Below the pieces are notes generated by a model. The model saw nothing but the letters and a program-made list of their open reading frames with translations. It had not been told where the DNA came from and did no database searches. Shown here one piece after another: positions 50,401-58,689 of a stretch of DNA of 64,000 nucleotides (position 1 is the stretch's first letter; each line of letters starts with the position of its first letter). Made by a program: the position numbers and the translations under genes. Source of the DNA: Sipunculus nudus (Eukaryota; Annelida; Sipuncula; Golfingiida; Sipunculidae); NCBI GenBank assembly GCA_026874595.1, contig CM049317.1:54417118-54481117 (forward strand). Direction: 5' to 3'.

Positions 50401-53400
50401 GTAGTACAGCCTTCACTTGCATTATGTAACCCACCCCAGGCAGCTTGCCTTAGGTCAGCCTGGCCACTACCAGCAGGCTTCCCCTCTGCCCTGCACTCCC
50501 CCCCCCCCCCCAGATGGTGCATAAACTAGATGAATGTTATTATTTTCTGTATTTGATTCATTCATATTCTAGGCTATGCTACATTTTAGATTTTGTATTG
50601 TACCACCAGGGTTACAATGATTAAAGTGTACATTTAATTGTGTCCAGAAAAGTGATGTATTGCTATGAAAGTGTGGATGTTCATCAGATAAATAATTCCT
50701 TACTTCAGAAGAGTAAAAACTTCACCAGGTGTGAAATTGACTATTAATTCCAGTAATAAATTAAAACTGGGATAGTAATAAGCACAATGATATTGTTTGT
50801 CCCTCATTTAACCAACAGTGTGTATACTTTATTTGAAAATATGTTTTTATTATATAAAATTTACTGAATCTTTTATTTTATTTTGGTGAATAAAATTAAG
50901 CATGTACTGAAAACTCCAATGTGCAAAACTTTTTAATAGTGGTTCAAGGAATATTCTTGTAGATGCCATGTTGTGGCATTATTTTCTTTTAAATTCAGTT
51001 TAAACATTTATGATTTAAAAATAATAAAATATATGTGTATGCATAATATGACCCAATATGAGCTACACTCTGGATATATGATGATTGCAACTTTTGCAAC
51101 AATTCTAATATTTTAACTTATAGTTTCAGATTTTTACTCTGTATATATATTGATTGCAACATTTTGCAACAATTCTAATATTTTAACTTATATTTTCAGG
51201 TTTTTTTATTAAAAATTTATAAAACCTGTAAATAAAAAAATGATTCAGATAAAAACTTCTTAATGGAAAAAGTGGATATGCTTAAAAAAAATAGGATTAT
51301 ATATAAACTTAAATGCATTATTCCCTTGAAAGTGAAATTAAGGTATTAGTCCATTCTGTCCACTTGCCTGTCCATCTGTAAATTTTCATATGCATCACAG
51401 TATCTCAAAATTTTACTGTTTTTCTTTATGACAGTCTTGTCAGAGTATTAGTTTGCAATCATATATTTAGAACTTTACTATAACCAAGTAGAAGGGCCCC
51501 TTTCCTCTTAGCTTTTCATATTCTTATGTAAATGAAAAACGTTACAATAGAATATTTCTACATCCACCTTCGTGCTGCCCTCACTTTTCCCTTCTCCGAA
51601 CCCCATCCCAAAGTCAGCCTCAGTAAGCAAGAACAAGATAAATCAGATATATTCATACTTTAATATTTTGTATAACTATTCGTCCATAGGTACCTATGTA
51701 CATGCCAGAAATTATGTCAATATTGTGTAATATGTAGACATAGTGGGCATTACAATAATGTACCTTGTCAAGACTAAAGAGATATTGTGTCATACAGTCA
51801 CAAATTCATAAATCACTTCATCAGCATAGTTAATCATAACATCATATCTGTCAAATTGAAAGCTTGCAGACTACCATACACTTTAGATCCTTCAACAAAT
51901 AGCCTTATCATCATTCTATTACTGCTTATTACTGCTGTCATTGCATTCATATTTGCTCAAATATATCACAGTTTTCAACACCCTCCTAAATAAATAAAAA
52001 ATAAACCACTATATTTGACTCTATTAATCCATCAGTCAGGTAATTTCATTTATCATTTACTCACATTTTACATTATATACCTTTATAATAGCCCAACATG
52101 TCCATGATATTCATAAGCTTTATCGACTCGATATAGTATCACAGTGGAGAAACATTTATAGTCCAATCATGATCAGCTGAGCGCCGTGACCCATGGGTCC
52201 CTTGTTTTAAATGTAGAATATATATGACTTTTATGTAAAGAGATATACATTTTAAAGTAAAAGTCTATTGCAAGTTTCAAACAAAATTTGTAACACTGAT
52301 ATTTCTGCATATACAACTGAGTACAATTTTTTAAAATCATATTTCATATTTTCATTTTACACAGATACAAAATTCCTTGATATTCACATTTTTATGAATT
52401 ATGTGCCAAGATGAAAATCACAGTATTTTTCGTCAGGTTTTGATATGAAAATCTGAATTACTTTGCAATGTTAAAACCAACAATAGAGAGCTCCATTTCT
52501 GTCGTTACATGAGGTTCAGAAAATATGAATTTTATTCTTTATTCTCCTTATCAGAAATAACTAAATTGAATTTTAACATTTCATCTAATACAGGGTTCCC
52601 ACTCATTAATTTAGTACACGTTTATGGACCTTTTAAGGACTTTCATGAACCATGTCCATTTGATTTCATGAACATGCAGCTATTCAGTCTGACTTCATAA
52701 TACAAATAGCTTTATTCAGTATTCTTCAGCATTAAAATTGAAAATTACAACAGCACAAATGCAGAATTTATGGACTTTAATTCATGTCTGGTTATTTTTA
52801 CCAAAAATTTAAGAATATTAATGTACTTCAGTTCTGCAGTTAAGAATTCTTGGCCTTTCATAGTTTCTACAGACATGTATGACCCCTGAACCCTTAATGA
52901 ATACCATGGTTAGCGTAATATTTGCGAGTTTTAAATTTTGCAATAGCTTCATTTTTAACGTCTTGTGGGGTTTCATTTTATGGACTACCAGAATGGTAAA
53001 GGTGCATTATACGGGTATGAACTTCAGGGGGTTAAAACAACAATTGAACCCATGTTTTTATGCAGAAAAATGTGGGTTCAATGCCTAATAGACAGTCAGC
53101 TAGTCAACCCATATATTTATTTTTTTACAAATTTTTACATTTCTACCTGTGAACCCACATTTATTTTGTGCAAAGTGAACCTACTTTTGGTTGTTTTTGT
53201 CAATGACATTCTGTAACAGTCCAGAAAAACAAGTCAAGAAGTGAGACTCATTTTTTTTACTGCATATTTTTAACTTTTAAAATTCTAATATATATTATTA
53301 ATATCAGTATTTAGTTGAAGCATATTAGGCATTGAACCCACATTTTTTGTTAGAAAATGTGGATTCACCTCATGTTCCAGCTGTGTTTGTTTATGATGAA

Positions 53401-54677
53401 CCCACTTTTGGTATATTTGTCAACTACATTGTGTACACATATCATGTCAAGAAAAATAAGTAAAGATATGACTCTAATATTTCCTATATAGCTAATACAG
53501 TTGATAAAATATTAATATATTATATATATTAAGATATAGTAGAGGCCTATTAGGCATTGAACTCACATTTTTCTGGGGTAGATGCATCATCCCATCTTGT
53601 TCACCCAAGTTGATAGGGTATCTTATTCCCTGCAGGGTAAAATATTTGCGTATAATTTACTCTAGTGAACAATAAAGCAACCATACTATACATGTAATTT
53701 TTTTTGTAATTAATCAGGAGCGGTCGTCCATGGTGAACGATGCTGAGAGGAGGAAGCAACGAGAGATGGTTCAGAAAGAGATTGAGAAGCTGCGAGGGAG
53801 CATCCAGGTCTTAACGAGGAGTGCCAACCCGCTGGGTCAGATTCTGGATTTTGTACAGGAGGATCTGGACTCCATGCAGAAAGAACTGGAGATGTGGAAG
53901 AAGGAAAACAAAGAAAACTCACAGTCACTGAAAAGAGAACAGAGGTGAGATAGCTGTATGATTATATCACTATTAACCTGACTTGGCCACTAAAATTCAA
54001 ACAGAGGTCACGGTGTAAAACAGTCACTAAAATGAGAACAGAGGTGAGGTAGTTGAGTAATTATTCCAGCCTAAATTACAGTCGTTAAAATGAGAACGGA
54101 GGTGAGATGGTTTGTATTATTACAACACAACCCAACTCACTGTCATTAAACAGAGAACAATGATGAGATAATTGTATAATAATGTCACAGCCTTAATAAA
54201 CCTCTCCCACCACTTTAGTGACACCTGTTGTTGACAGCTGACACTGAGTATTTAGGTCTCTCTTGTAGACATCATTCTCAATGATAGACAAGATAGGTCA
54301 GATCTTGGTAATTATGGAAGTCTTATTTATATGAATAACAATCCTATACATATATTTAACAGTTTATAAGTTATACCTGATTACTTGATCTCATTTTGAG
54401 ATAGATTAGCTGCATTCAGTGTCAGAGCTTTAAATTTACTTCAGTGCATACTATAGTGGAAGTTCCTGAAACCATACTATTGTTCAGATTTGCAGTAAAG
54501 TATGAATTTTTTGTTTGCAGTATAACAGAGAATTCTGTAGAACCACTCAAAGCACAACTCACCGAACTGGATCAAGCAATCTCTGATCAAGTGGATCTCA
54601 TAGCAGCCGTCAAGAACAACATACTGCGAAACGATGATAAAATCAGGAAAATGCTAGCCACAGTCACCAAATCTTGA
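25808..54677 (+). CDS. TRAF3IP1: TRAF3-interacting protein 1 / IFT54, complete 14-exon gene
   Basis: Fourteen exons join in frame to 567 residues and a TGA stop; the human protein is 691. Residues 1-118 form the calponin-homology-like domain with the family's [34 protein letters not shown] and [19 protein letters not shown] stretches; in IFT54 this domain binds tubulin. Residues 119-300 are very rich in R, K, D and E. Residues 330-400 carry ARPPSARPA and an acidic DSDDDDMFV patch. Residues 416-567 hold [14 protein letters not shown] and a long coiled coil ([10 protein letters not shown] to [15 protein letters not shown]), the part that pairs with IFT20 in the IFT-B2 subcomplex. The product works in assembly and maintenance of cilia. 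Introns range from 0.65 to about 9 kb. The X-box upstream fits ciliary control. Identification is strong from conserved motifs at both ends. Confidence 0.95.
26143..26168 (+). repeat. (AT)n microsatellite
   Basis: Uninterrupted TA/AT dinucleotides in intron 1, next to a short GTGTGT run. Another AT run is at 26780-26800. Confidence 0.9.
26242..26712. mobile_element. MITE with 64-base terminal inverted repeats
   Basis: Arms 26242-26305 and 26649-26712 are inverted copies with 5 mismatches by eye, starting GTCCGCCTAAACACCCAAAG and each containing the palindrome ACACCGGTGT or its variant. The flanks are AGTGTGGACAGG (left) and AGTGTGGACAAGG (right), a likely target duplication of 9-13 bases blurred by one indel. 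The interior of about 340 bases has no coding potential. A Mutator-like or other long-TIR DNA transposon origin is possible. It lies in intron 1. Confidence 0.82.
27386..27545 (-). repeat. GGTAC minisatellite, inverted end of a composite element
   Basis: It starts GCCAGCAGGGTTGGGGCCAG, followed by many GGTACAGGTAC units and the palindrome GTACCTAGGTAC. The reverse complement of the start (AGTACCTGACCCCAACCCTG) ends the block at 31155-31185. The two blocks bracket F1 copy D. Confidence 0.7.
27917..30178 (+). repeat. F1 Helitron2-like element, copy D
   Basis: The 5' end is TTTTTAGCTCAGCTGACTTTC (27919 onward). The 3' end has CAGCTGAGCG (30144-30153), hairpin GACCCATGGGTC (30158-30169) and ACTTGTTA. 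A 'gtccggcgtccttccgtctg'-type stretch follows the 5' end as in other copies. Its interior, 28190-28860, differs from copies B and C, so it is a separate subfamily. It lies in TRAF3IP1 intron 1. Confidence 0.75.
28240..28860 (+). repeat. Diverged tandem units with AGGTCAAAGGTCA sites
   Basis: Units containing 'CAAACCTT...TTTCACATAT' and 'TGAGGTCAAAGGTCA' repeat within F1 copy D. Perfect AGGTCA-A-AGGTCA direct repeats lie at 28250-28262, 28385-28397, 28521-28533 and 28840-28852. These match the DR1 consensus bound by RXR/HNF4-type nuclear receptors; whether any is used is unknown. Confidence 0.8.
30430..31190 (+). repeat. Duplicated block ending in GGTAC minisatellite
   Basis: A block running from 'ATGCTGGAGGTAGCCAG' (30530) to 'ACCTGGCCCCAACCCTG' (30770) is repeated, diverged, from 30865 to 31180. 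Both contain 'TAATTACCCCTGC' and 'TGTCCATTTTCAG'-type words. The second copy carries many AGGTACAGGTAC units. Both ends match the inverted start at 27386. Confidence 0.65.
31191..33236. other. Intron 1 stretch, only simple repeats seen
   Basis: Contains a TA-rich palindromic microsatellite at 32410-32467. The rest is AT-rich with no recognised repeat family or exon. Confidence 0.5.
32410..32467. repeat. (TA)n palindromic microsatellite
   Basis: Two TATATA runs separated by TTTA, self-complementary over nearly its whole length, so it could fold back on itself. Confidence 0.92.
33238..33486 (-). repeat. tRNA-derived SINE, full head
   Basis: On the minus strand it begins near 33486 with CTTTGGCTCAGGGGTAGAGC (A box) and has GTGAGTTCAAATCTC (B box, 33425-33439). 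A body of about 190 bases follows. The body recurs on the plus strand at 45795-45985, which establishes it as a family. Confidence 0.82.
33487..34935. other. End of TRAF3IP1 intron 1, no gene
   Basis: Includes a stretch near 33985-34070 ('CTACTCTGCAAATC...ATGATTTCATCAGCGCTGC') that is repeated, diverged, at 47695-47770 in intron 11, so both belong to an unnamed short repeat. The acceptor TTGTTTCAG ends it. Confidence 0.5.
34936..35053 (+). CDS. TRAF3IP1: TRAF3IP1 exon 2
   Basis: Codes residues 42-80 plus the first base of codon 81, starting [17 protein letters not shown] and including [19 protein letters not shown]. Donor GTAAGT. Strongly family-typical. Confidence 0.94.
35054..35974. other. 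TRAF3IP1 intron 2, no feature recognised
   Basis: AT-rich with a short TA run near 35487-35500. No repeat family or alternative exon recognised. Confidence 0.5.
35975..36087 (+). CDS. TRAF3IP1: TRAF3IP1 exon 3
   Basis: Codes residues 81-118, including [19 protein letters not shown], a hallmark of the family, and ending AINKK. Donor GTAGGT. It ends the N-terminal domain. Confidence 0.94.
36088..36738. other. TRAF3IP1 intron 3
   Basis: Contains a copy (36150-36185) of the sequence at 34850-34885 in intron 1, around the dyad CAACAT-y-AATGTTG. Otherwise nothing recognised. Confidence 0.5.
36739..36843 (+). CDS. TRAF3IP1: TRAF3IP1 exon 4
   Basis: Codes residues 119-153, from [12 protein letters not shown] to a serine- and lysine-rich end, KKRDKE. 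The acceptor is TATGACAG with a poor pyrimidine tract. The donor GTTGGC is weak, but it is the only GT that keeps phase 0 into exon 5 and closes before the stop codon downstream. Confidence 0.75.
36844..37315. other. TRAF3IP1 intron 4
   Basis: Short AT-rich intron, nothing recognised. Its acceptor could be AG at 37312 or at 37315; the second is used here because it gives the uninterrupted frame without an extra residue. Confidence 0.5.
37316..37555 (+). CDS. TRAF3IP1: TRAF3IP1 exon 5, charged low-complexity region
   Basis: Codes residues 154-233, almost entirely R, D, E, K and S in patterns such as KDRDRED and [10 protein letters not shown]. Donor GTGAGT. The family usually has a K/R/E/D-rich linker here, assigned to microtubule binding in vertebrate MIP-T3. 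The purine-rich GAC/AGA repeat leaves open frames on all strands, but only this one joins in phase to its neighbours. Confidence 0.88.
37556..38515. other. TRAF3IP1 intron 5, no feature recognised
   Basis: AT-rich, no repeat family identified; ends with acceptor TTCTATCTAG. Confidence 0.5.
38516..38617 (+). CDS. TRAF3IP1: TRAF3IP1 exon 6
   Basis: Codes residues 234-267, [17 protein letters not shown] then a Glu/Pro-rich end, EAEPDKE. The donor is GTACTG, a moderate site, and the exon's last 15 bases with this donor are the first unit of a long tandem array that continues through the intron. Confidence 0.88.
38603..39320 (+). repeat. Tandem array built from the exon 6 end and its splice donor
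   Basis: About 17 copies of a roughly 41-base unit: GAACCAGATAAAGAG, then GTACTGTAATTAAATG, then TCCTCCACAT. The first copy spans the exon 6/intron 6 junction; copies 2-4 are nearly identical, later ones diverge, and some carry an added GTGTGACATAATGCACC segment. Most copies keep the GAG|GTACTG junction, so the intron holds about a dozen donor look-alikes. Confidence 0.92.
39321..39903. other. Rest of TRAF3IP1 intron 6
   Basis: A 141-codon open frame (39414-39839) lies here, but it shows no domain, no exon signals in frame and no likeness to known proteins that I can see. Ends with acceptor TTATCTTGTAG. Confidence 0.5.
39904..39970 (+). CDS. TRAF3IP1: TRAF3IP1 exon 7
   Basis: Codes residues 268-289 plus one base, [20 protein letters not shown]. 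Donor GTATTC is non-optimal. Basic/proline-rich linker. Confidence 0.82.
39971..41717. other. TRAF3IP1 intron 7, no feature recognised
   Basis: AT-rich with no recognised repeat. Ends in a strong pyrimidine tract, CTCACCCTCCCGCAG. Confidence 0.5.
41718..41741 (+). CDS. TRAF3IP1: TRAF3IP1 exon 8, 24-base microexon
   Basis: GCAAACCAGATTCCAGTGAT then GAAG encodes GKPDSSDE across phase 1/phase 1 junctions. It has a strong acceptor and a GTAGGT donor. Skipping it would keep the frame and the junction aspartate codon, so it may be a cassette exon adding a short acidic, possibly phosphorylatable, stretch. Confidence 0.72.
41742..44417. other. TRAF3IP1 intron 8
   Basis: Near 41978 a fragment 'TAAGCTAAGCTGACTGTCA' looks like a decayed F1 5' end, followed by F1-like phrases to about 42140. 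The rest is AT-rich without recognised features. Confidence 0.45.
44418..44520 (+). CDS. TRAF3IP1: TRAF3IP1 exon 9
   Basis: Codes residues 298-331, [18 protein letters not shown] then [16 protein letters not shown]. Donor GTGAGT at 44521, phase 2. Confidence 0.88.
44521..45622. other. TRAF3IP1 intron 9, no feature recognised
   Basis: AT-rich. The longest open frame in the window (171 codons, 44511-45026) begins in exon 9 in another frame and runs into this intron; it looks like chance. Confidence 0.5.
45623..45709 (+). CDS. TRAF3IP1: TRAF3IP1 exon 10
   Basis: Codes residues 332-360, [19 protein letters not shown] followed by an acidic end. The RPxSARPAPPR-type motif is typical of IFT54 proteins. 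Donor GTAAGT. Confidence 0.92.
45795..45985 (+). repeat. SINE fragment, same family as 33238-33486
   Basis: It begins GACCGAGATGGTGAGATTTT, which matches the part just after the B box of the minus-strand copy, and shares GAGCGCTCTGC, GGCTTAATGGG, AGGTTGTGCCC and CTTTCGGTGGTTC words. The tRNA-like head is missing, so it is 5' truncated. Confidence 0.78.
45986..47195. other. Rest of TRAF3IP1 intron 10
   Basis: AT-rich; a short (AC)n at 46636-46648. No repeat family or exon recognised. Confidence 0.5.
47196..47310 (+). CDS. TRAF3IP1: TRAF3IP1 exon 11
   Basis: Codes residues 361-399, [20 protein letters not shown] then [10 protein letters not shown]. The acidic cluster and following MFV are family-like. 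The donor GTCTGT is weak but keeps phase 0. Confidence 0.88.
47311..48041. other. TRAF3IP1 intron 11
   Basis: Carries the second copy (47695-47830) of the short repeat seen at 33985-34090, and a run of G at 47971-47979. Confidence 0.5.
48042..48164 (+). CDS. TRAF3IP1: TRAF3IP1 exon 12
   Basis: Codes residues 400-440 and contains [16 protein letters not shown], one of the most conserved stretches of the family, at the entry to the coiled coil. Donor GTAAGC. Confidence 0.94.
48972..52207 (+). repeat. F1 Helitron2-like element, copy C
   Basis: The 5' end is TTTTTTAGCTCAGCTGACTA (48968 onward). The 3' end has TCAGCTGAGCG (52173-52183), hairpin GACCCATGGGTC (52188-52199) and CCTTGTTTT. Part of its first 650 bases is repeated: 49795-50330 is a second version of 49110-49690, so it has an internal duplication. 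At 50296-50320 it shows the uninterrupted sequence that F3 split in copy B. No coding frame. Confidence 0.82.
51080..51205 (+). repeat. Local tandem duplication in F1 copy C
   Basis: 'GATTGCAAC-TTTTGCAACA' through 'ATTTTAACTTATA' occurs twice, near 51090-51135 and 51152-51198, with few differences. Confidence 0.75.
52208..52900. other. TRAF3IP1 intron 12 stretch, nothing recognised
   Basis: AT-rich sequence with no repeat family or exon signal. Confidence 0.5.
52960..53590. repeat. Diverged repeat array with 'TTGAACCCACAT' words
   Basis: 'TTAGGCATTGAACCCACATTTTT' with neighbours recurs at about 53326 and 53555, a spacing near 229. Inverted versions such as AAAATGTGGGTTCAATGCCT occur at 53066. 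Both orientations suggest a fold-back or tandem element of unknown class. Confidence 0.6.
53718..53944 (+). CDS. TRAF3IP1: TRAF3IP1 exon 13, coiled coil
   Basis: Codes residues 441-515. A heptad-like stretch from [16 protein letters not shown] through [20 protein letters not shown] matches the IFT54 C-terminal coiled coil. Donor GTGAGA, phase 2. Confidence 0.95.
53945..54520 (+). other. TRAF3IP1 intron 13 with short exon-end echoes
   Basis: Just after the donor, 'AGTCACTAAAATGAGAACAG-AGGTGAG' recurs three times (54022, 54082, 54145), echoing the exon 13 end 'CAGTCACTGAAAAGAGAACA-GAGGTGAG'. This is a second, smaller case of a donor region copied into its own intron. Confidence 0.75.
54521..54677 (+). 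CDS. TRAF3IP1: TRAF3IP1 exon 14, C-terminus and stop
   Basis: Codes residues 516-567, [20 protein letters not shown] then [18 protein letters not shown], ending VTKS and TGA at 54675-54677. Acceptor TTGTTTGCAG. This completes the IFT20-binding coiled coil. Confidence 0.95.
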
Positions 54678-57672
54678 TGCAGAATTATTGTTAATTTCCT
54701 TACTATGTACTAATTTTACAGTGAAGACCCTTTAAGATCTATGTATAGGATGAATTATATATAAGAAACTTATTTTTTATTTATGGTTTCTAAGTTTATA
54801 TACTTTTCACTATCATCCAGATTCAAAAGTATTGTAAACTCCTGTTTACTGTACTAATTTTATAGTGAGGAAACATTTGTTAAGCTAGAATTACACAACA
54901 CATGAATCATTTTCTTTATACTAACAATTTCTAGATTACATATTTTGTTCTCAAACGTCTTGCAGTATGAACCCCAATGGTAACATATGCACTTGTTGAA
55001 TATCTGAACTGAATATATTATTTTTAAATTGATTAAAATTTAAAACATTGGCCTGTAGGGGTCGCAGTTGAGGATGAAATAAACTATATTAATGTGTGAT
55101 ACATATCATAAAGTATTTTGTTGATTTCAATATTGCACAGGTCTGAGAAAAATCCCAAATCATACATGATAAGTAAAGCATTGGGATCGATTTCTTACCA
55201 CATTTGAAATATCCACAATGTGCAACCAGTTCAGCCCAGGCCTCCACAATGGCACAAGATTCCCATATGCATGCTCTGTAAATACTTCAGGAGATCTTGA
55301 CCAATCTCTTTGTACACAAATTTGTATCAAAATTAGCTCGCCAGTCCCAATATTTTAAATTTCTTGCACCAGAATTTAATTTTATGTGACTTGGAAAAAA
55401 TCAATATGGAATAAATACCAGTAGGGTAATGTGAGGTTCCATATTTCCACAGAAAATTTGCCTAGTGCCTGTACATGTATATTAAATCTCTCAATGCATT
55501 CTGCATTTGGTGCATATTGAATCTTAGCTATAGGTGAATCCAGCAAAAGGTCACAGTTGTGTATAAAATCTGTATTATTATCGTACAGTAATTCCAACAT
55601 TCATCTTTTTAAATGTTCATCTGTATTTCTTTTATATTATTAACTGCAAAATCATCCAGTGCCATTAACATGGTGTAAAGTAGGAACTGCTGTGCATGTA
55701 GTCATTGTTAATTTCTTTAGAAAAAGTTGTCTCTGAAATCATACATATGAAAGCTCACTGTACATGCTAAACTGAAAATATGTAATATATCTCTATATAG
55801 CATGTTTGCTGTACATCAGTGAAGTTCTTTCCTCTAGTTTCATGTTTTCTTTTCACTTGAGCAGGATGAATGAAATAGTTATTTTATAAATATATAATGT
55901 CCCATTTAGTTTAAAATAGTTATTACTAAGCACAAATCTGGCAAATAAGCACTGCAGTATATGGTCCAGACAGGTCCTAATATTGTAGTCTTGGAAAATC
56001 CTGGATGAGCACAGTTCGAATGGTGTGAATGTTTCTTGTCATGCATTACCATTGTTTTGCATTATCTCTAAATTAATGCACCTATGAATTTCTAAATTTA
56101 GCTCTAATGATGTTGTCATCATGATTTGGTCACTTTTATTTCCTCTAAGGCTTTTGCTTTTCTTTTCCATTTCATGTACATAGTTTCTGTTTTCTCATAA
56201 ATGGTGCACTCCAGAATTGCAGGAATTCATTGCAGATATTTATGGAATAGTAGAGTGCTGTGGAACAAAACACACATGGTAGATTCATTGAGATTAGGTA
56301 AACCTGTCAGGTCTGTAAAAACTTAGGTCTGAGAATATTTCTGTGAATATTATGGACTAAATTCCCCTCTAAGTATGCCCCTAGTTTAGCTACCTCGGTG
56401 ATATATAATGTTTGTGTCATATGTTATATAGTATGCCATGTCTCCCTAAATATTGTATTAGTTTGTATAACAGATGGTGGTACTGCCAAAAATTCTTCAT
56501 GTATAATAATTTCCATGATTTTGAAGTATCACATTTTCCTCTTGCTGAGTACAAGATGAATATATAATGAATAAAGGTGCCAATTCTGTTAAAGAGCCAG
56601 TTAGATTTACATGAAATAGTGTTCTCCCCTGGAAATGTTATAGTATCTGCAAAGATGTCACCCTGAAACCATTTTGTTGTGCCTATACACAGTAGAAATG
56701 AAGTTGCACCAGGTCCAATCAGCAGTGCAAAAGAAAACATAAAAACATCATCCTGCTCTTCCTTACTAAATTAAGATGTTGACTTAACAGTAACTAATCT
56801 ACACATGTATAATTTTTACACACATACAATCTTGCACCTCCCATCATACAGTCTTGTTCTAATAAACAGACCCTGGTGGATTGTACATATTGATACATAA
56901 CCAAAACAGGTGAAAAAAGGAGCACTGGGCCTGTAAGCCTGGGTAGTTTCCCTGGGAAATACTTGTATTCAGCTAAATGAACTAATATTGGAAGTTGAAA
57001 CACATTGTGGCATGTGAGTAAATACCTTTTATTCTACAACTTCATCATATTTTAAATTTCCTTTCATCAACATGGTGTTAAAGTGTGATAAACCAAGTAT
57101 ATTGTAGTTGTTGTCCAGCTATAAATTGGCTGAATTCTATTATGTGCATGCTCATTCAAATAGTTGAAATGTTCCTTAAGCCTGCATAAATCCTACGATA
57201 GTCCGCAAATGTATCTTGTTTCCAAATGAATTTTCTTGAGTTTTGCAAGTAGGGTGTAACATGTTGTATACTATAACCCGTGATATTGAAAATGGTTAAT
57301 AAATGGCACATTGGCCCTGTAAAATATATTTTACTAACAACTTTTTTTCATGTGTTTTTTGACAACTGAAATTATAACATTCAGTGTCACTAACATTGAA
57401 GGGACCACATGGATTTTCTCCGTAACATTTGTATATATTGATTACACCGTTACATGTATATAAACAGTCTCGTGAGCAGTCCGTCCATTTTGCTTTGTGT
57501 ATATATTTAATAGGGATTTCTCTACCAACACATACTCTCGTGTATTCATTAGTTATTTTGTTTCACCCCAAGAGTGTGACTCGCATCCCAGCCGAGCAAG
57601 TGTACAATTGTTATACACTGTAATGCTGTTTTCTTGGAAAAGAGCAATAAACTTGTGGATTGTTATATGTTG
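54678..57672 (+). other. Probable long 3' UTR of TRAF3IP1
   Basis: About 3 kb after the stop with no recognised repeat family, in contrast to almost every other stretch of this length here. It holds a proximal AATAAA at 55078-55083 and a distal one at 57646-57651. Alternative polyadenylation is possible. Confidence 0.45.
57646..57651 (+). promoter_or_regulatory. Candidate distal poly(A) signal
   Basis: AATAAA followed 4-45 bases later by a TG-rich stretch, TTGTTATATGTTGTCATTGT, the usual arrangement of hexamer and downstream element. Confidence 0.55.
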
Positions 57673-58002
57673 TCATTGTTTGTTATGAATAATCCTGATA
57701 TTTTCCAATTTAAAAAAAATTGACAGATAATAATGCAATCATTTCCATGCTTGACCTTTGACGTACTGTGGTTGTGCAAAATTAAACAAAAATTATCTTT
57801 ATTTCAATGTGCACGAACACTGTTGTAGACAAAAATGAAAATGACTAAATTGCTGCACGGCATATTTTACTTTCCACTTAGAGGACCCCAGCCTGGATTT
57901 TTGGTTAAAGTGGGAGGTTCTAACATTAGTTAGTACCCATTGTTTGGCAGCCTCGTAATATTAAAATGGATACAAATTTCTCACTTCCCCCTCTTGTTTA
58001 TA

Positions 58003-58162
58003 CAATGGAACCTGTCCAGAAGACCACTAATCTATTAAGACCACCCTTGGGTGAACGGAAAGCTTTCACTGGTTAAAACTGACCTGTCTAGTAAGTCCAC
58101 CTTTTATTTAAGACCACTATTGGCCAGTCCCGTGGTTGGTTTCATAAGACCGGTTCCACTGT
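58003..58162. repeat. Small MITE with ACARTGGAACC ends
   Basis: It starts ACAATGGAACCTGTCCAGAA and ends CCGGTTCCACTGT, inverted versions of one another over about 11 bases. The interior shares AAGACCACC words with 19120-19325. Confidence 0.65.
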
Positions 58163-58689
58163 CCAGCCGTGGAAGTTATCCATGATGTTTATCTGAGATG
58201 GGTCTTGATCTTCGAGATTTCAAGACAATTTTATCAGGTCTCAGAATTTCTGGTCTTGAACAATGTCTGAGTCTTTAATGTAGTCTTATCTTTGAGAACA
58301 AACAAATTCATTTTCACACTTTCTGAAAGGGCCTAAATTCTGTTCTGAACATTTAAACCTTTGAATGCCGATTTAAAAAAATTATTTTTTGGGGGGTTTG
58401 ATAAAGTACTGTATTAACTATACAGGGTTTCTGGCTCCCAAGCCAATAAAAAATTTCAAGTACTTTCAAGGCCCTTGCACTTGCTTACTAACAAACATAC
58501 CGACAGGTAAAATAATTACACCAACAATGCTTTCATGGTTCATAAGAGATTTATTTTAAAATGTCAACATAATCTTCACAATATTTTGGTAGTGCAACAA
58601 TCATATATTTGATATAGCATGTTAGTGCACTGATGGCTACTGACCCAATTTACACTAATCGGTTGTTTTAATAAAAATGTTCATTATAT

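Noticed and set aside
48972-52207. Autonomous transposon with Rep/helicase or transposase
   Set aside because: No open frame over about 70 codons with recognisable motifs occurs in any F1, F2 or F3 copy.
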